Shown here: one piece after another, positions 37,421 through 46,753 of the stretch
How the letters are laid out: each line of letters opens with the position of its first letter
Position numbering within the stretch: position 1 is the stretch's first letter
DNA from: an uncultured Schaedlerella sp.
GTDB lineage: Bacteria; Bacillota; Clostridia; Lachnospirales; Lachnospiraceae
Direction: 5' to 3'
Assembly (NCBI GenBank): GCA_934435195.1
Contig: CAKSAJ010000003.1
Location: forward strand, 124,001-188,000
DNA: 64,000 nucleotides
The notes under the pieces: generated by a model
What the model was told of the DNA's origin: nothing
Seen by the model: only the letters and a program-made list of their open reading frames with translations
Database searches by the model: none
Made by a program: the position numbers and the translations under genes

Positions 37421-38092
37421 TTAAAACTCTTTCTTTTTCATAACTCTCATACTGTACTTATACGAGGCAAACCATACAATCAAACTTAACACAATCAGTG
37501 CAATCGCAATTTCAAAATCTCCTATTTCTCCTATCATATACGAAATACTTTCTTTTAGTCCCAGGTTATCCATCACAAAAAAGCCAATCATATAACAACT
37601 TGCAAAAATAATTAAAATTGCAATTGGCAGTACAAATCGCCCTTTCTCTCCTTCAAATCTTAACCGAATTGCAATCACAATCCCCGCAATCGCCTGAAAT
37701 ACAAAGATTGTCATCAGCTCCATTGTCAACATTTCCAAATCAAAAAATTCTCCCGGCTTTATGAGTACGGCAATTCCTGCACAGATTATTCCGATTCCCC
37801 ATCCACATACTGTCATAATAAAGGAAAAAATGTATTTTTCTCTAACATATATTTTTTTATTTACGGGTAAAGAAAATAAATATGAGTATCCATGACCATT
37901 TTCATCGTAACTAATCGTATTACCTGAATATACTGCCATAACAGATGGGATATATACTGCAATGAAGGTAACTCCTGTTTTTCCCGTTAGTATAAAAAAT
38001 AGTGCTACAAATGCTAATACCAGAAAAAGACTGCTACCTTGCCGGAAAAACAAGCGAAAATCCTTTTCCAAAAGCCCTCTGATTCCTTTCAT
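37421..38092 (-). CDS. ABC-2 type permease
   Basis: A 223-residue membrane protein with about six hydrophobic segments and the motif GYSYLFSLPVNKKIYVREKYIF, typical of ABC-2 permeases with small regulated operons. Its ATG overlaps the ATPase stop by one base, so translation is coupled. It forms an exporter with the neighbouring ATPase; the substrate, perhaps an antimicrobial, is not known. Confidence 0.85.
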   Translation of the reverse strand: MKGIRGLLEKDFRLFFRQGSSLFLVLAFVALFFILTGKTGVTFIAVYIPSVMAVYSGNTISYDENGHGYSYLFSLPVNKKIYVREKYIFSFIMTVCGWGIGIICAGIAVLIKPGEFFDLEMLTMELMTIFVFQAIAGIVIAIRLRFEGEKGRFVLPIAILIIFASCYMIGFFVMDNLGLKESISYMIGEIGDFEIAIALIVLSLIVWFASYKYSMRVMKKKEF

Positions 38093-38940
38093 TATCTCTC
38101 GCCTCCTGTCAACATAAGAATCACCTGATCAAGCGAGCCGCTCTCCACTACGATTTCAGGATAATTTTCTATATAATACTGCTTCTCGTTCGTCAAACAG
38201 GAAATTCCAAAGCTCTCTTTTTTCTCTTTCAAAATGTAACTTTTACCCATTGCCTGATATTGTTCCTCACTGACTTTCAACACCGCATATTTTTCAAGAA
38301 TCGTATCCATCTCTTCATGAAGTATAATCTTTCCTTTATGAATCACATAGATGTCATCACACAGATGTTCTAAATCTGAAGAAATATGTGAACTGATCAG
38401 GATGCTTCTCTCCGGCTCTTCTTCCATATATTCTCTTAAAATGTCCAGCATCGCTTCCCTTGCTCCGACATCAAGCCCTGCTGTCGGCTCATCCAGCATT
38501 AGAAATTCTGCCTGGTGTGTCAATGCAATGATTAGATTCAATTTTGCTTTCATGCCTGTTGAATACTCTTTTATAAATTTATTCAACGGAATCTGATATC
38601 TATCACACATCAGATGGAATTTTTCTGCTTCAAACCTTGGATACAATCTGGCTAGAATTGCCTCAACATCTTTTCCTTTCAAATAACCGCTAAATCCGGA
38701 TTCTACCAGGACAACTCCCAACTTTTCTTTCTCTTTTTCACCTAGCTGTTCCGGTGTTTTTCCCATGATTTTTATCTCACCGCCATCATAAGAAATGAGT
38801 CCGAGCATTGCCTTGAATAAGGTACTCTTACCTGCTCCGTTCTCTCCAACCAGACCAGTAATTCTTCCTTTTTCTACATTTAACGAACATTCTAACTGAA
38901 ATTCGCCGTAGCTTTTCTTTACCCCTTTGATTTCTAACAT
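38092..38940 (-). CDS. ABC transporter ATPase (YtrB-like)
   Basis: A 282-residue ATPase. Walker A GENGAGKST is near 34-42, the signature YSTGMKAKL and Walker B FLMLDEPTAGLD are intact, and the H-loop is SSHI. A C-terminal 70-residue extension is typical of ABC-2 partner ATPases. It overlaps the GntR gene by 7 nt, giving a GntR-ATPase-permease operon like ytrABC-type units. Confidence 0.9.
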   Translation of the reverse strand: MLEIKGVKKSYGEFQLECSLNVEKGRITGLVGENGAGKSTLFKAMLGLISYDGGEIKIMGKTPEQLGEKEKEKLGVVLVESGFSGYLKGKDVEAILARLYPRFEAEKFHLMCDRYQIPLNKFIKEYSTGMKAKLNLIIALTHQAEFLMLDEPTAGLDVGAREAMLDILREYMEEEPERSILISSHISSDLEHLCDDIYVIHKGKIILHEEMDTILEKYAVLKVSEEQYQAMGKSYILKEKKESFGISCLTNEKQYYIENYPEIVVESGSLDQVILMLTGGER

Positions 38941-39317
38941 AATTTTTCATCCTCCATGATGAGTTCAAACAATGAACGAATCTCTTCCTCTTTCATTCCA
39001 CAGCGCCTTCCCTTTTGAATCGCTGCTTCCAGATCCGCCTCTACTTCTTTTCTGCGTTCTTCTTCCATCAGCTGTGTGTTGGATGCCGCAACATAAGTTC
39101 CTTTTCCATGAACCGTGACTGTCATACCTTCCGCTTCCAGATTGTCATACGCTTTCTTCACGGTAAGTGCACTGATCTTCAGTTCCTTTGCCATCGTTCT
39201 CACAGACGGCAATATATCATTTTCTTTCAATTCTCCGGAGATAATCTGTGCTTTAATCTGCTCCATGATTTGTTCATAGATTGGTACCATCGATGAATTA
39301 TTGATTATAATCTTCAT
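38934..39317 (-). CDS. YtrA-subfamily GntR regulator
   Basis: A 127-residue regulator consisting of a GntR winged helix (VPIYEQIMEQIKAQIISGELKENDILPSVRTMAKELKISALTVKKAYDNLEAEG in consecutive parts) and a short helical C-terminal domain, as in YtrA regulators. It is the first gene of the ABC operon and very probably binds the large inverted repeat at 39335-39383, repressing its own operon until a cell-wall or membrane stress signal appears. Confidence 0.9.
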   Translation of the reverse strand: MKIIINNSSMVPIYEQIMEQIKAQIISGELKENDILPSVRTMAKELKISALTVKKAYDNLEAEGMTVTVHGKGTYVAASNTQLMEEERRKEVEADLEAAIQKGRRCGMKEEEIRSLFELIMEDEKLC

Positions 39318-39334
39318 ATGTTCCCTCCTGTTGT

Positions 39335-39383
39335 AAACAGTATATAACAGTATAGTACTGTTGTCAACTGTTATATACTGTTT
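39335..39383 (-). promoter_or_regulatory. YtrA-type operator overlapping a consensus promoter
   Basis: A perfect 16-bp inverted repeat AAACAGTATATAACAG (39335-39350) with its complement at 39368-39383. On the minus strand TTGACA (39362-39367) and TATACT (39339-39344) are 17 bp apart: the -10 lies in one operator arm, and the other arm abuts the -35. A small CAGTA/TACTG palindrome lies between. Confidence 0.88.
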
Positions 39384-39396
39384 GTCTTATTTTAAA

Positions 39397-39434
39397 TAAA
39401 AAGCAGCTAATCTATTTTTCATAGACTAACTGCT
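39397..39434 (-). terminator. Terminator of the peptide-export operon (repeated hairpin copy 1)
   Basis: A 14-bp stem with two G-U pairs and a five-base loop, followed on the minus strand by TTTTTATTT. The same 38 bp occur without change at 58814-58851. Confidence 0.85.
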
Positions 39435-39467
39435 TAAATCTCTGGTTCCATATTCTTTTTTAGCTTA

Positions 39468-39513
39468 ACTTCCAAAAATTTCATTTTCGTCAAGTCTATT
39501 CCTTTTTGGAAGT
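39468..39513. repeat. Hairpin downstream of the precursor peptide gene
   Basis: Perfect 11-bp inverted repeat ACTTCCAAAAA / TTTTTGGAAGT with a 24-nt loop, starting 18 bp past the precursor stop. It could stabilise the 3' end of the peptide message. Confidence 0.55.
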
Positions 39514-39530
39514 GAAAGGAATTTTAATCA

Positions 39531-39701
39531 TTACTTGTCCACATATAGCTTTCGCTGTAAAATTCCCTTTGATTTCACTTGACGGGAGCTGCCACCGGCA
39601 ACTGCATCGAGCTGCTCGTCTGTGAGTTCTTCTGAATCTGCTTTTTCCATTTCCGGCATTTCCTCTGCCTTCAAAATAGTCTGTTTTAAGTTTTCATTCA
39701 T
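39531..39701 (-). CDS. Double-glycine precursor peptide (56 aa)
   Basis: A 56-residue precursor. The leader (37 residues, MNENLKQTIL... ELTDEQLDAVAGG) ends in the double glycine and LTDEQLDAVAGG motif recognised by C39-type transporter peptidases. The predicted core is 19 residues (SSRQVKSKGILQRKLYVDK): strongly basic, without cysteine, threonine or tryptophan. The ATG at 39701 follows GGAGG; a longer in-frame reading overlaps the ABC gene. It is the last gene of the export operon. No lanthionine, radical-SAM or other modification gene is present, so the product is probably an unmodified cationic peptide. Confidence 0.8.
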   Translation of the reverse strand: MNENLKQTILKAEEMPEMEKADSEELTDEQLDAVAGGSSRQVKSKGILQRKLYVDK

Positions 39702-39753
39702 GTTTTTTTCCTCCTTTTTCTTATTTATTTGAAAGAATTTCTCCTTATCAAAC

Positions 39754-41928
39754 TTAAATTTTCTGTCTTTCAACCAGTTCAGAGAAAAAACCTCCTGCGT
39801 TACTTAAGGACTCGTAGGTACCATCTTCAATAATGTGACCTTTATCCAAAACGATAATTCGATCACATTCTTTGATTGTAGACAATCGATGTGCAATTAC
39901 AATTCTTGTACTTTTTAAATTTTTCAAAGAATCAGAAACGTGTTTCTGTGTAATATTGTCAAGTGCGGAGGTTGCTTCATCGAATAAAAGCACCTTCGGT
40001 TTTGTAACAATTGCACGCGCAATCATCAATCGTTGTTTCTGTCCACCCGATATTCCACCTGAACCTTCACTTAATATCGTATGCATACCCATTGGCATAT
40101 TGCGTATATCATCTGCTACACCTGCCATCTCTGCTGCTTCCCATGCTTCCTTTAATCCAAGCTGTGGTGCTGAAATCGTAATATTAGAAAAAATGTCACC
40201 ACTAAAGAGTTTTCCATTTTGCATCACAACACCGATCTGCTGACGCAAAGATTTTTGATCTAACTTCTGAATATCCTTTCCATCATAATATACCGCCCCG
40301 GATTTCGGTGTTTCAAATCCCATCATTAATCGCATCAACGTTGATTTTCCACAACCGGTTGTTCCGACTATTGCAAGATACTGACCTCTGGGGATTTTAA
40401 GATTCAAATGATCTATGATCCATGGTCCATCATCGGTATAGCGGAAGGATATATTATTTAATTCAATACTTCCTCTAATATTTTTTACAATTTGTCGTTC
40501 TTCACATACTTCCGGCTTTGCCTTCAGTATCGGTTCTGCAAGATCCATTATCGGACGAAGAGCCGATATCATGGTTGCGACTGAAGTCAATTCCAAAATT
40601 GCTCCGCTTACCATTCCAAAAGATGTATTGAATGCCACATACTGCGGAACACTTAATGATTTATTTGCTGCAACATCGAATAACAACATGCTTCCTAATA
40701 TGGTGACAACCGGTGACAATGCATTTTGAGCTTTGAATGCGAACGGCGGATTATACTTGGCATTAGCCTCCATCTGATATTTTTCTGCCCATTTTGCAAA
40801 CGCACGCTCCTCACATCCTACAAGTTTAATTTTCTGAATTCCCGAAAAAATTTCATATACAATCCCCTGTACTTTTGTGGATGCTTCAAGTTCCATTGTC
40901 ATCACTGTCAGCCGACCATAAATACTGACTCCCGCGATAAGGAGTTGAACAAAAAGAACTGCAAAAGCCGGAAAAAACATAACAGGAGCAATACTTAAAA
41001 TCTGTATAAGATATACTAATGAAAACAATGCTGTCATACCAAATCCCAATAATATTTCGCAAAAAATGGTACATAATTCCGAAATAGCCATCACTCTCTC
41101 GGACAACTCGCCTGCTGAATATTTTTTAAAAAACTGAACCGGTAAATTCAATATTCTTGCAAACACAGCACTTTGGAGCTCTATTTTCATTTTCTGCTCT
41201 ACACGCCCCCTCATCATCTCTTTTACAATAGAAAAAAGAAATTTTGAAACAGCAGTTCCAACTAAAAGAACAGCAATCGAACCAACCATAATTGCCTGCC
41301 CTGACGGCAGTATATTCTCAAGTAAAAAAGTCGTTGCCATTGGAACAAGCAGACCTAACAACATAATTGCTAATCCTACAATTATCATATAAACTTTATC
41401 CTGATTTGTAAACGTTTTCAGTATAAATTTAAACAAATCTTTTTGTGCCAATTCTCTTTGCGGAAGCGGACGATAAAAACAAATTGCTTCTTCGCAAAAT
41501 TCGTTTGCTGTTTTCGAATCAACACAATGCTTCGACTTTCCTTTTGTATCCTGATAATAATAATGATCTCCCTTGCCCTGAAGGAGAGCTACCATCTGTC
41601 CATCTTTTCTTTCTGCCAAAATTGGTCCATAACAATCTTTCCACCATTCTCCCACCAATTTTATACGTCTTCTCATAATCCCGCTTGGACGAAATAAGTA
41701 TTCCATCTGTTCTTCCAGATCCACAATATTGTCTGGCACAGTGTTAACCTCAAGATGAAAATAACCACAAATCTGTGTCAATGCATTCTGATTTTGTGCT
41801 CTCTGGGTGTCTGCAAACGTCTCATTTGTCTCATTCATCACAACTGACGCCAGATTCCAATACGCTTTTTGAAGCTGTTGTTTATTATTTGAAATTCTTT
41901 CTCTAATTTGACTGTCAAACCACCCCAT
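39754..41928 (-). CDS. NHLP-type peptide export ABC permease/ATPase (no peptidase)
   Basis: A 724-residue fused transporter. The N-terminal 150 residues are a cytoplasmic domain unlike C39 peptidase, followed by six membrane segments (about 165-460) and an ATPase with Walker A GTTGCGKST, signature GISGGQKQR and Walker B LLFDEATSALD. It corresponds to the second ABC subunit of NHLP bacteriocin systems. It is 12 nt downstream of the peptidase-bearing subunit and precedes the precursor gene. Confidence 0.88.
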   Translation of the reverse strand: MGWFDSQIRERISNNKQQLQKAYWNLASVVMNETNETFADTQRAQNQNALTQICGYFHLEVNTVPDNIVDLEEQMEYLFRPSGIMRRRIKLVGEWWKDCYGPILAERKDGQMVALLQGKGDHYYYQDTKGKSKHCVDSKTANEFCEEAICFYRPLPQRELAQKDLFKFILKTFTNQDKVYMIIVGLAIMLLGLLVPMATTFLLENILPSGQAIMVGSIAVLLVGTAVSKFLFSIVKEMMRGRVEQKMKIELQSAVFARILNLPVQFFKKYSAGELSERVMAISELCTIFCEILLGFGMTALFSLVYLIQILSIAPVMFFPAFAVLFVQLLIAGVSIYGRLTVMTMELEASTKVQGIVYEIFSGIQKIKLVGCEERAFAKWAEKYQMEANAKYNPPFAFKAQNALSPVVTILGSMLLFDVAANKSLSVPQYVAFNTSFGMVSGAILELTSVATMISALRPIMDLAEPILKAKPEVCEERQIVKNIRGSIELNNISFRYTDDGPWIIDHLNLKIPRGQYLAIVGTTGCGKSTLMRLMMGFETPKSGAVYYDGKDIQKLDQKSLRQQIGVVMQNGKLFSGDIFSNITISAPQLGLKEAWEAAEMAGVADDIRNMPMGMHTILSEGSGGISGGQKQRLMIARAIVTKPKVLLFDEATSALDNITQKHVSDSLKNLKSTRIVIAHRLSTIKECDRIIVLDKGHIIEDGTYESLSNAGGFFSELVERQKI

Positions 41929-41940
41929 GTATTAAACCTC

Positions 41941-44103
41941 TTATTCTATCGTAATCAACCGGGAATATATTCCGCCTAACTTATATAATTCATCATGCGT
42001 GCCTCTCTCTTTTATCTGACCATGTTCTAACACAATAATTTCATTACAGTCTCTAATCGTAGAAAGACGATGTGCGACTACAATCGTAGTAATTCCACGA
42101 TTCTTGATTGCCTTGGTAACTTCATACTCTGTTTTAGAATCCAACGCCGATGTTGCCTCGTCCAAAATCACGATTGTAGGGTCTCCTGCCAAAACTCTTG
42201 CAATTTCAAAACGCTGGCACTGGCCACCACTAAAATTACGACCTCCGGCATCAATTTTATGTTCATATCCTTCTGGACGAGCCATAATATCCTGATAAAT
42301 CTGGGCATCACGAGACGCAAGAATCACTTCATAATCTGTTATACTTTTATCCCACATTTTGATATTTTCCGAAATACTATCCTCAAATAATGTAATCTCC
42401 TGGTCAACAATAGCCAGCGAGCCTGAAAATGACTCTCTTGGTATCTCATTTATCTTTTTACCATCATAAAGGATTTCTCCCTCCCATGGTTCATAGAGTC
42501 CGGAAATCAATTTTGCAATCGTAGACTTTCCACAACCGGATGGTCCTACAAAAGCAACTTTATCTCCTGGATGGATTATTAGATTAAAGTCTTTTAAAAG
42601 TGGTTCCTCCAATTTCGAATATCCAAAAGTCACATGCCGAAGTTCTATTGCTCCTGTCAGCTTCTCAAATTCCGTAACATCAGCTTCTGAAACTGTCTTT
42701 GTATAACTATTATCAGGAGCATATTTCATAACATCCTGTACACGTTCCATAGAAGTACGTGTTTCCTGAATACTTTGTCCGATATCAAGCAGATTTTCTA
42801 CAGGCATCATGAATTGTTGGAGTAAACTCTGAAATGCCACAAGCATACCAATACTGAATTTTCCTTTCATAATCAACCACACACCAAGGGTCAGAATTAA
42901 TGCATTCGACAATTCTTGAATTAAAACAGGAATACTTAAAAAGAAACTGTCATTTTTTAACTGCTTTACTGCTTGGATATTTGACGAAGCCTGAAATCCA
43001 GCCCATCTTTCAAAAAATCCATTCTCAGCTCCTGCACTTTTAATACTCTCAATCATGTCAATTCCCGACATCGTTGCAGAATTCACTTTGCTTTCATCCC
43101 TCATACGAACTCTAGTAGTTTCTATTCTCATACGTGATGCAATCTGAGATGCAAGCAGATTTAACAAAATCGCAATACATCCTACAAAAGTTAATAATAC
43201 ACTGTAACGTATCATAATTATAAAATAAAAAACCAACAGTACAATCTGGATAAACACCGGAGCTATCTTCGCTATCAAAGTCTCTGCAATCTGATCATTC
43301 AGTTTTTGCCTTCCTGCAAGATCTCCCACCATCCGTTGTGCGTAAAAGTTCATCGGCAAATGAAGCATATGCCACATAAATGAAGCATTTGATACAATAG
43401 CAAGCTTTCCTTTAATCCTATAAAGATAAATCTCATTAAGCAATCCAACAATCATTCGGAATATCGCGGCGAAAAACATCGCCACCAGAAGCATTGCAAG
43501 CCAATGCATATTATGTCCGGGTAAAATCTGATCCGTAAATATTCTAGAAAAAACCGGAGTAACTAAGCCCACAAATGCTATAAGAGCCGCCGTAATCATT
43601 ACAAAAATTACAGACTCCGTTGTATTTGCCAGTCTATCCTTCAAAAATCTTAATACACTTTCCGGCTTTCCACCCTTTTCAAAATTATCTCCTGGCGTAA
43701 ACTCAATACATACTCCTGTAAAAGAATGATCAAATTCTTCCATTGTTACCTTGACTGTTCCACGTGCAGGATCATTAATCACAGCAGCATTTTTTGTAAA
43801 ACCGCATAACACAACAAAATGATTAAAATTCCAATGGATAATTGCAGGATAAGTAACATGTTCTTTTAATGCATCTACTCCGTATCGATGTGCTTTTACT
43901 TCCAACCCGTAACTTCTTCCGGCTTTCGCAATACTAGAAGCCTTACTTCCGTCTCTTGACACCCCACAATCACTGCGAACTTGTTCAAGCGGCAGCCACT
44001 TCCCGTGATATGCAAGAATCATGGCAAGGCATGCCGCACCACATTCTAGAGCTTCCATCTGCATAATAACCGGAACTGTGATTCTTTTTTTTCTCTTTTC
44101 CAT
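41941..44103 (-). CDS. NHLP-type peptidase/permease/ATPase (C39 domain)
   Basis: A 720-residue bacteriocin-type exporter. The C39 peptidase (1-130) has C21 (ALECGAACL), H95 (NFNHFVVLCG) and D111, all needed to cleave after double glycine. Six membrane segments follow (about 165-450), then an ATPase with Walker A GPSGCGKST, signature NFSGGQCQR and Walker B VILDEATSALD. It is the enzyme that should mature the 56-residue precursor encoded at the operon end. Confidence 0.93.
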   Translation of the reverse strand: MEKRKKRITVPVIMQMEALECGAACLAMILAYHGKWLPLEQVRSDCGVSRDGSKASSIAKAGRSYGLEVKAHRYGVDALKEHVTYPAIIHWNFNHFVVLCGFTKNAAVINDPARGTVKVTMEEFDHSFTGVCIEFTPGDNFEKGGKPESVLRFLKDRLANTTESVIFVMITAALIAFVGLVTPVFSRIFTDQILPGHNMHWLAMLLVAMFFAAIFRMIVGLLNEIYLYRIKGKLAIVSNASFMWHMLHLPMNFYAQRMVGDLAGRQKLNDQIAETLIAKIAPVFIQIVLLVFYFIIMIRYSVLLTFVGCIAILLNLLASQIASRMRIETTRVRMRDESKVNSATMSGIDMIESIKSAGAENGFFERWAGFQASSNIQAVKQLKNDSFFLSIPVLIQELSNALILTLGVWLIMKGKFSIGMLVAFQSLLQQFMMPVENLLDIGQSIQETRTSMERVQDVMKYAPDNSYTKTVSEADVTEFEKLTGAIELRHVTFGYSKLEEPLLKDFNLIIHPGDKVAFVGPSGCGKSTIAKLISGLYEPWEGEILYDGKKINEIPRESFSGSLAIVDQEITLFEDSISENIKMWDKSITDYEVILASRDAQIYQDIMARPEGYEHKIDAGGRNFSGGQCQRFEIARVLAGDPTIVILDEATSALDSKTEYEVTKAIKNRGITTIVVAHRLSTIRDCNEIIVLEHGQIKERGTHDELYKLGGIYSRLITIE

Positions 44104-44112
44104 AGCACTCTC

Positions 44113-44658
44113 CTAATTCAAAATGAATTGAATCGGTTTCATCTCAGCTGTTGTAATAATAACTGTTGCCAACATATTCCTTGGAATATCTTCTTCGGCT
44201 ATAACCCTGACTTCATAAGAGTAGTTTCCATCAAGTACATTATCCGCAAGCCAATCTTCTGATATTTGTGCACGGATTTCTTCCTGCGAATATGGGTTCT
44301 GGCTCACTGCTTCAACTTTTCCATTGATACTTCTTCCATCTGGAAGTGAAATATTCGCCTTACATCCGATCAGATTTGTATTTGCGTTTTCTACACCTTC
44401 ATAGCAGTTAATCACATTTTCTCCAACGGTAATGCCTTTTATCTCCATTGTTTGTGGAAGACTTCCAACAACACTCCATACAATCACAGATATTACCGCC
44501 ACTAGAAGTGCCGCCATAATTAGCCATACCTTCGGACGTGCCACCTTAATATATGCATCTAATTGTTCCGGAGATTCTACACGATCCAGACTTTCCTTTC
44601 GAAATATGCTCTGTTTATCCACTTTTTCGTCCTCCAATATACAACTCTTTTCATTCAT
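44113..44658 (-). CDS. Short HlyD/NHLP-system secretion protein
   Basis: A 181-residue membrane-anchored protein. KESLDRVESPEQLDAYIKVARPKVW before the membrane helix (about 48-68), read in two parts, is the N-terminal hallmark of NHLP-system HlyD-like proteins. The periplasm-side part is only about 110 residues: the long coiled-coil hairpin and much of the lipoyl region of usual adaptors (250-400 residues) are absent. It overlaps the hybrid kinase by 8 nt and precedes the peptidase transporter by 9 nt. Confidence 0.8.
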   Translation of the reverse strand: MNEKSCILEDEKVDKQSIFRKESLDRVESPEQLDAYIKVARPKVWLIMAALLVAVISVIVWSVVGSLPQTMEIKGITVGENVINCYEGVENANTNLIGCKANISLPDGRSINGKVEAVSQNPYSQEEIRAQISEDWLADNVLDGNYSYEVRVIAEEDIPRNMLATVIITTAEMKPIQFILN

Positions 44659-46723
44659 TTTTCTTTTTTACTAAATGACAGATTGTTATCATCATTTTTT
44701 CAATATCTAAAGGCTTCGCCAGATGAGCGTTCATCCCCACCGCAATGCATTTTTCAGCATCTTCCTGAAATGCATTTGCTGTCATAGCTATAATCGGTAT
44801 TATTTTTGCATCTGACCGTTCTAATGCCCTGATTTTTCTCGTAGCTGTATATCCATCCATCACAGGCATCATCAGATCCATCAAAATTGCATCAAATGTT
44901 CCTGCCGGTTTCTCTTCAAATAATTCCACCGCCTGCTGTCCATTCTCCACTCTGATAATTAACGCTCCGACATCTTCGAGAACTGTCTTCGCTATTTCTG
45001 CATTCAGCTCATTATCTTCTACAAGGAGAATTCTTTTCCCTTTTATTGTGTGAATTGCAGATGACTTTATGGTATCCTGACTTCCATATACCTCTTCTTT
45101 CGATGCTATGTCAAAAGAAAGATCTACTGTAAATTTTGTTCCAATACCCAATCTGCTTTCTACCTGAATACTTCCACCCATCAGTTCTATCATAGATTTG
45201 ATAATAGGAAGTCCCAGCCCGGTTCCCGGCACCTTGTTTTCTGTGGTGGTATGTTCTCTGGAAAATTCTTCATAGATATGTGGAAGATATTCTTCACTCA
45301 TACCAATTCCCGTATCTTCACATGAGAAAATATAACGTATCTTTGAAGGATTCTCTGATACTGCCTCATGTACTTCTACATAGATGGAATGTCCCTCCGG
45401 AGTATACTTTATAGCATTACTGATAATATTCAGCATGATCTCCTGTAACTTGGTCTCATCACAGACAGCATAATGATGTCTTACATCTAAAACGGTATGA
45501 TACTGCAGATTCTTCTTTCTGACATCCTCTTCAAACACTGTATTTACCCTGTGAAATAATGCATCCATATCTTCAGCTTTTAACTGCAATACCGCAGTAC
45601 CACTTTCAATCCGGGCCATCTCCAGAACCTGATTGATGATTCTCCGCAAAAGATTACTGGAAGACTGTATCTTTCCCAGATATTCTTTTGCCTTTCTTTC
45701 ATTTTGCAGATTCTTCTCCAACAAACCGGAAAAACCTACAATTGCATTCATCGGAGTCCGGATATCATGACTCATGTTAAATAAAAATCTTGTTTTTGCC
45801 TCATTGGCATTTTTCGCCTGCTCAGCAGATTTCTCCAGTTCTGCTTCATATTGTCTTTCCCTGTGTTTTTTGCTGGATGTCAAATAAAATACCGTAGCAA
45901 TCAATAATGAGAATATATAAGAAATAACAATACACATAATCTGGTAAAAACGTGGAATCCATCCCCCTGAAGGTATAATGTCAAAATACCATGTGTTATT
46001 AGGCACTGTACATTCTACTGTCAGAATATTATCCGGCATATCATCCTGGCTCTCTGCCAGAATAATCTTGTCGCTGCTGCCTCTGTCATATGTCCAGATT
46101 CTGTAACAGAAATCTGCATCGCTTAAATAATCAAGATTTATCTCAGCAATGAAACGATCCCAGTCAATCACCAGAATCACAAAGCCCCAGAACTCACCCT
46201 GTTCTGAATTATTGTCCTGATAAACCGGATTAAAAAGCAGTGCTCCTTTTCCTCCCTGCTTTAACTGGTATGGTCCTCCAAGCGTATATTTCCCGCTATC
46301 TCTTGCCAGAATTGCATCCTTTTTCCGTTCATGTTCCTGCAGCATATCCAGTCCAAAAGCTCCCTCATTTCCCTGTTTCGGATAAATATCTGTAACAATC
46401 CCCTTAGGTGCCAGTTCAAATGCCTTTATCACTCCATCTTCATTCGGAATCTTTTCTGCCAGTTCAGAAAATGTATTCTCATCCAGATTCTCTCCTGCAC
46501 TGATATAATTTCCCAAAAGATCTGAGAGCATAATATACTGGTCCAGTCTTGCCCTGACTCTTTTTTCAGTGATCTGTGCCATATATTTTCCGGTTGTCTT
46601 TTCATCCTTTTCCAAATTATGAAGCAGAAAAACGCCAACAATCAATGCTGTCAGAAAAGCAATCAATCCAACAATATAACAATGTACTCTTATCTTTTTA
46701 TATCGTTTACTGTCCTTTTTCAT
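44651..46723 (-). CDS. Hybrid sensor histidine kinase with CHASE domain
   Basis: A 690-residue membrane sensor. Membrane helix 1 is at about 12-32, an extracytoplasmic CHASE domain at about 40-255 (KAFELAPKGIVTDIYPKQGN), helix 2 at about 262-285, HisKA with NMSHDIRTPMNAIVGFSG, HATPase with TGLGLPIIKSMIELMGG, and a receiver with LVEDNELNAEIA, LMDLMMPVMDGY and MTANAF. There is no output domain and no separate regulator nearby. Its overlap with the secretion gene puts it in the peptide-export operon, where it may sense the exported peptide or a related signal. Confidence 0.88.
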   Translation of the reverse strand: MKKDSKRYKKIRVHCYIVGLIAFLTALIVGVFLLHNLEKDEKTTGKYMAQITEKRVRARLDQYIMLSDLLGNYISAGENLDENTFSELAEKIPNEDGVIKAFELAPKGIVTDIYPKQGNEGAFGLDMLQEHERKKDAILARDSGKYTLGGPYQLKQGGKGALLFNPVYQDNNSEQGEFWGFVILVIDWDRFIAEINLDYLSDADFCYRIWTYDRGSSDKIILAESQDDMPDNILTVECTVPNNTWYFDIIPSGGWIPRFYQIMCIVISYIFSLLIATVFYLTSSKKHRERQYEAELEKSAEQAKNANEAKTRFLFNMSHDIRTPMNAIVGFSGLLEKNLQNERKAKEYLGKIQSSSNLLRRIINQVLEMARIESGTAVLQLKAEDMDALFHRVNTVFEEDVRKKNLQYHTVLDVRHHYAVCDETKLQEIMLNIISNAIKYTPEGHSIYVEVHEAVSENPSKIRYIFSCEDTGIGMSEEYLPHIYEEFSREHTTTENKVPGTGLGLPIIKSMIELMGGSIQVESRLGIGTKFTVDLSFDIASKEEVYGSQDTIKSSAIHTIKGKRILLVEDNELNAEIAKTVLEDVGALIIRVENGQQAVELFEEKPAGTFDAILMDLMMPVMDGYTATRKIRALERSDAKIIPIIAMTANAFQEDAEKCIAVGMNAHLAKPLDIEKMMITICHLVKKKNE

Positions 46724-46753
46724 TCTGCTATCCCTCTGTTATCCTCTTCCCGA

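Noticed and set aside
39702..39773. 24-codon N-terminal extension of the precursor peptide
   Set aside because: It would overlap the ABC gene end, while a strong GGAGG lies just before the ATG at 39701.
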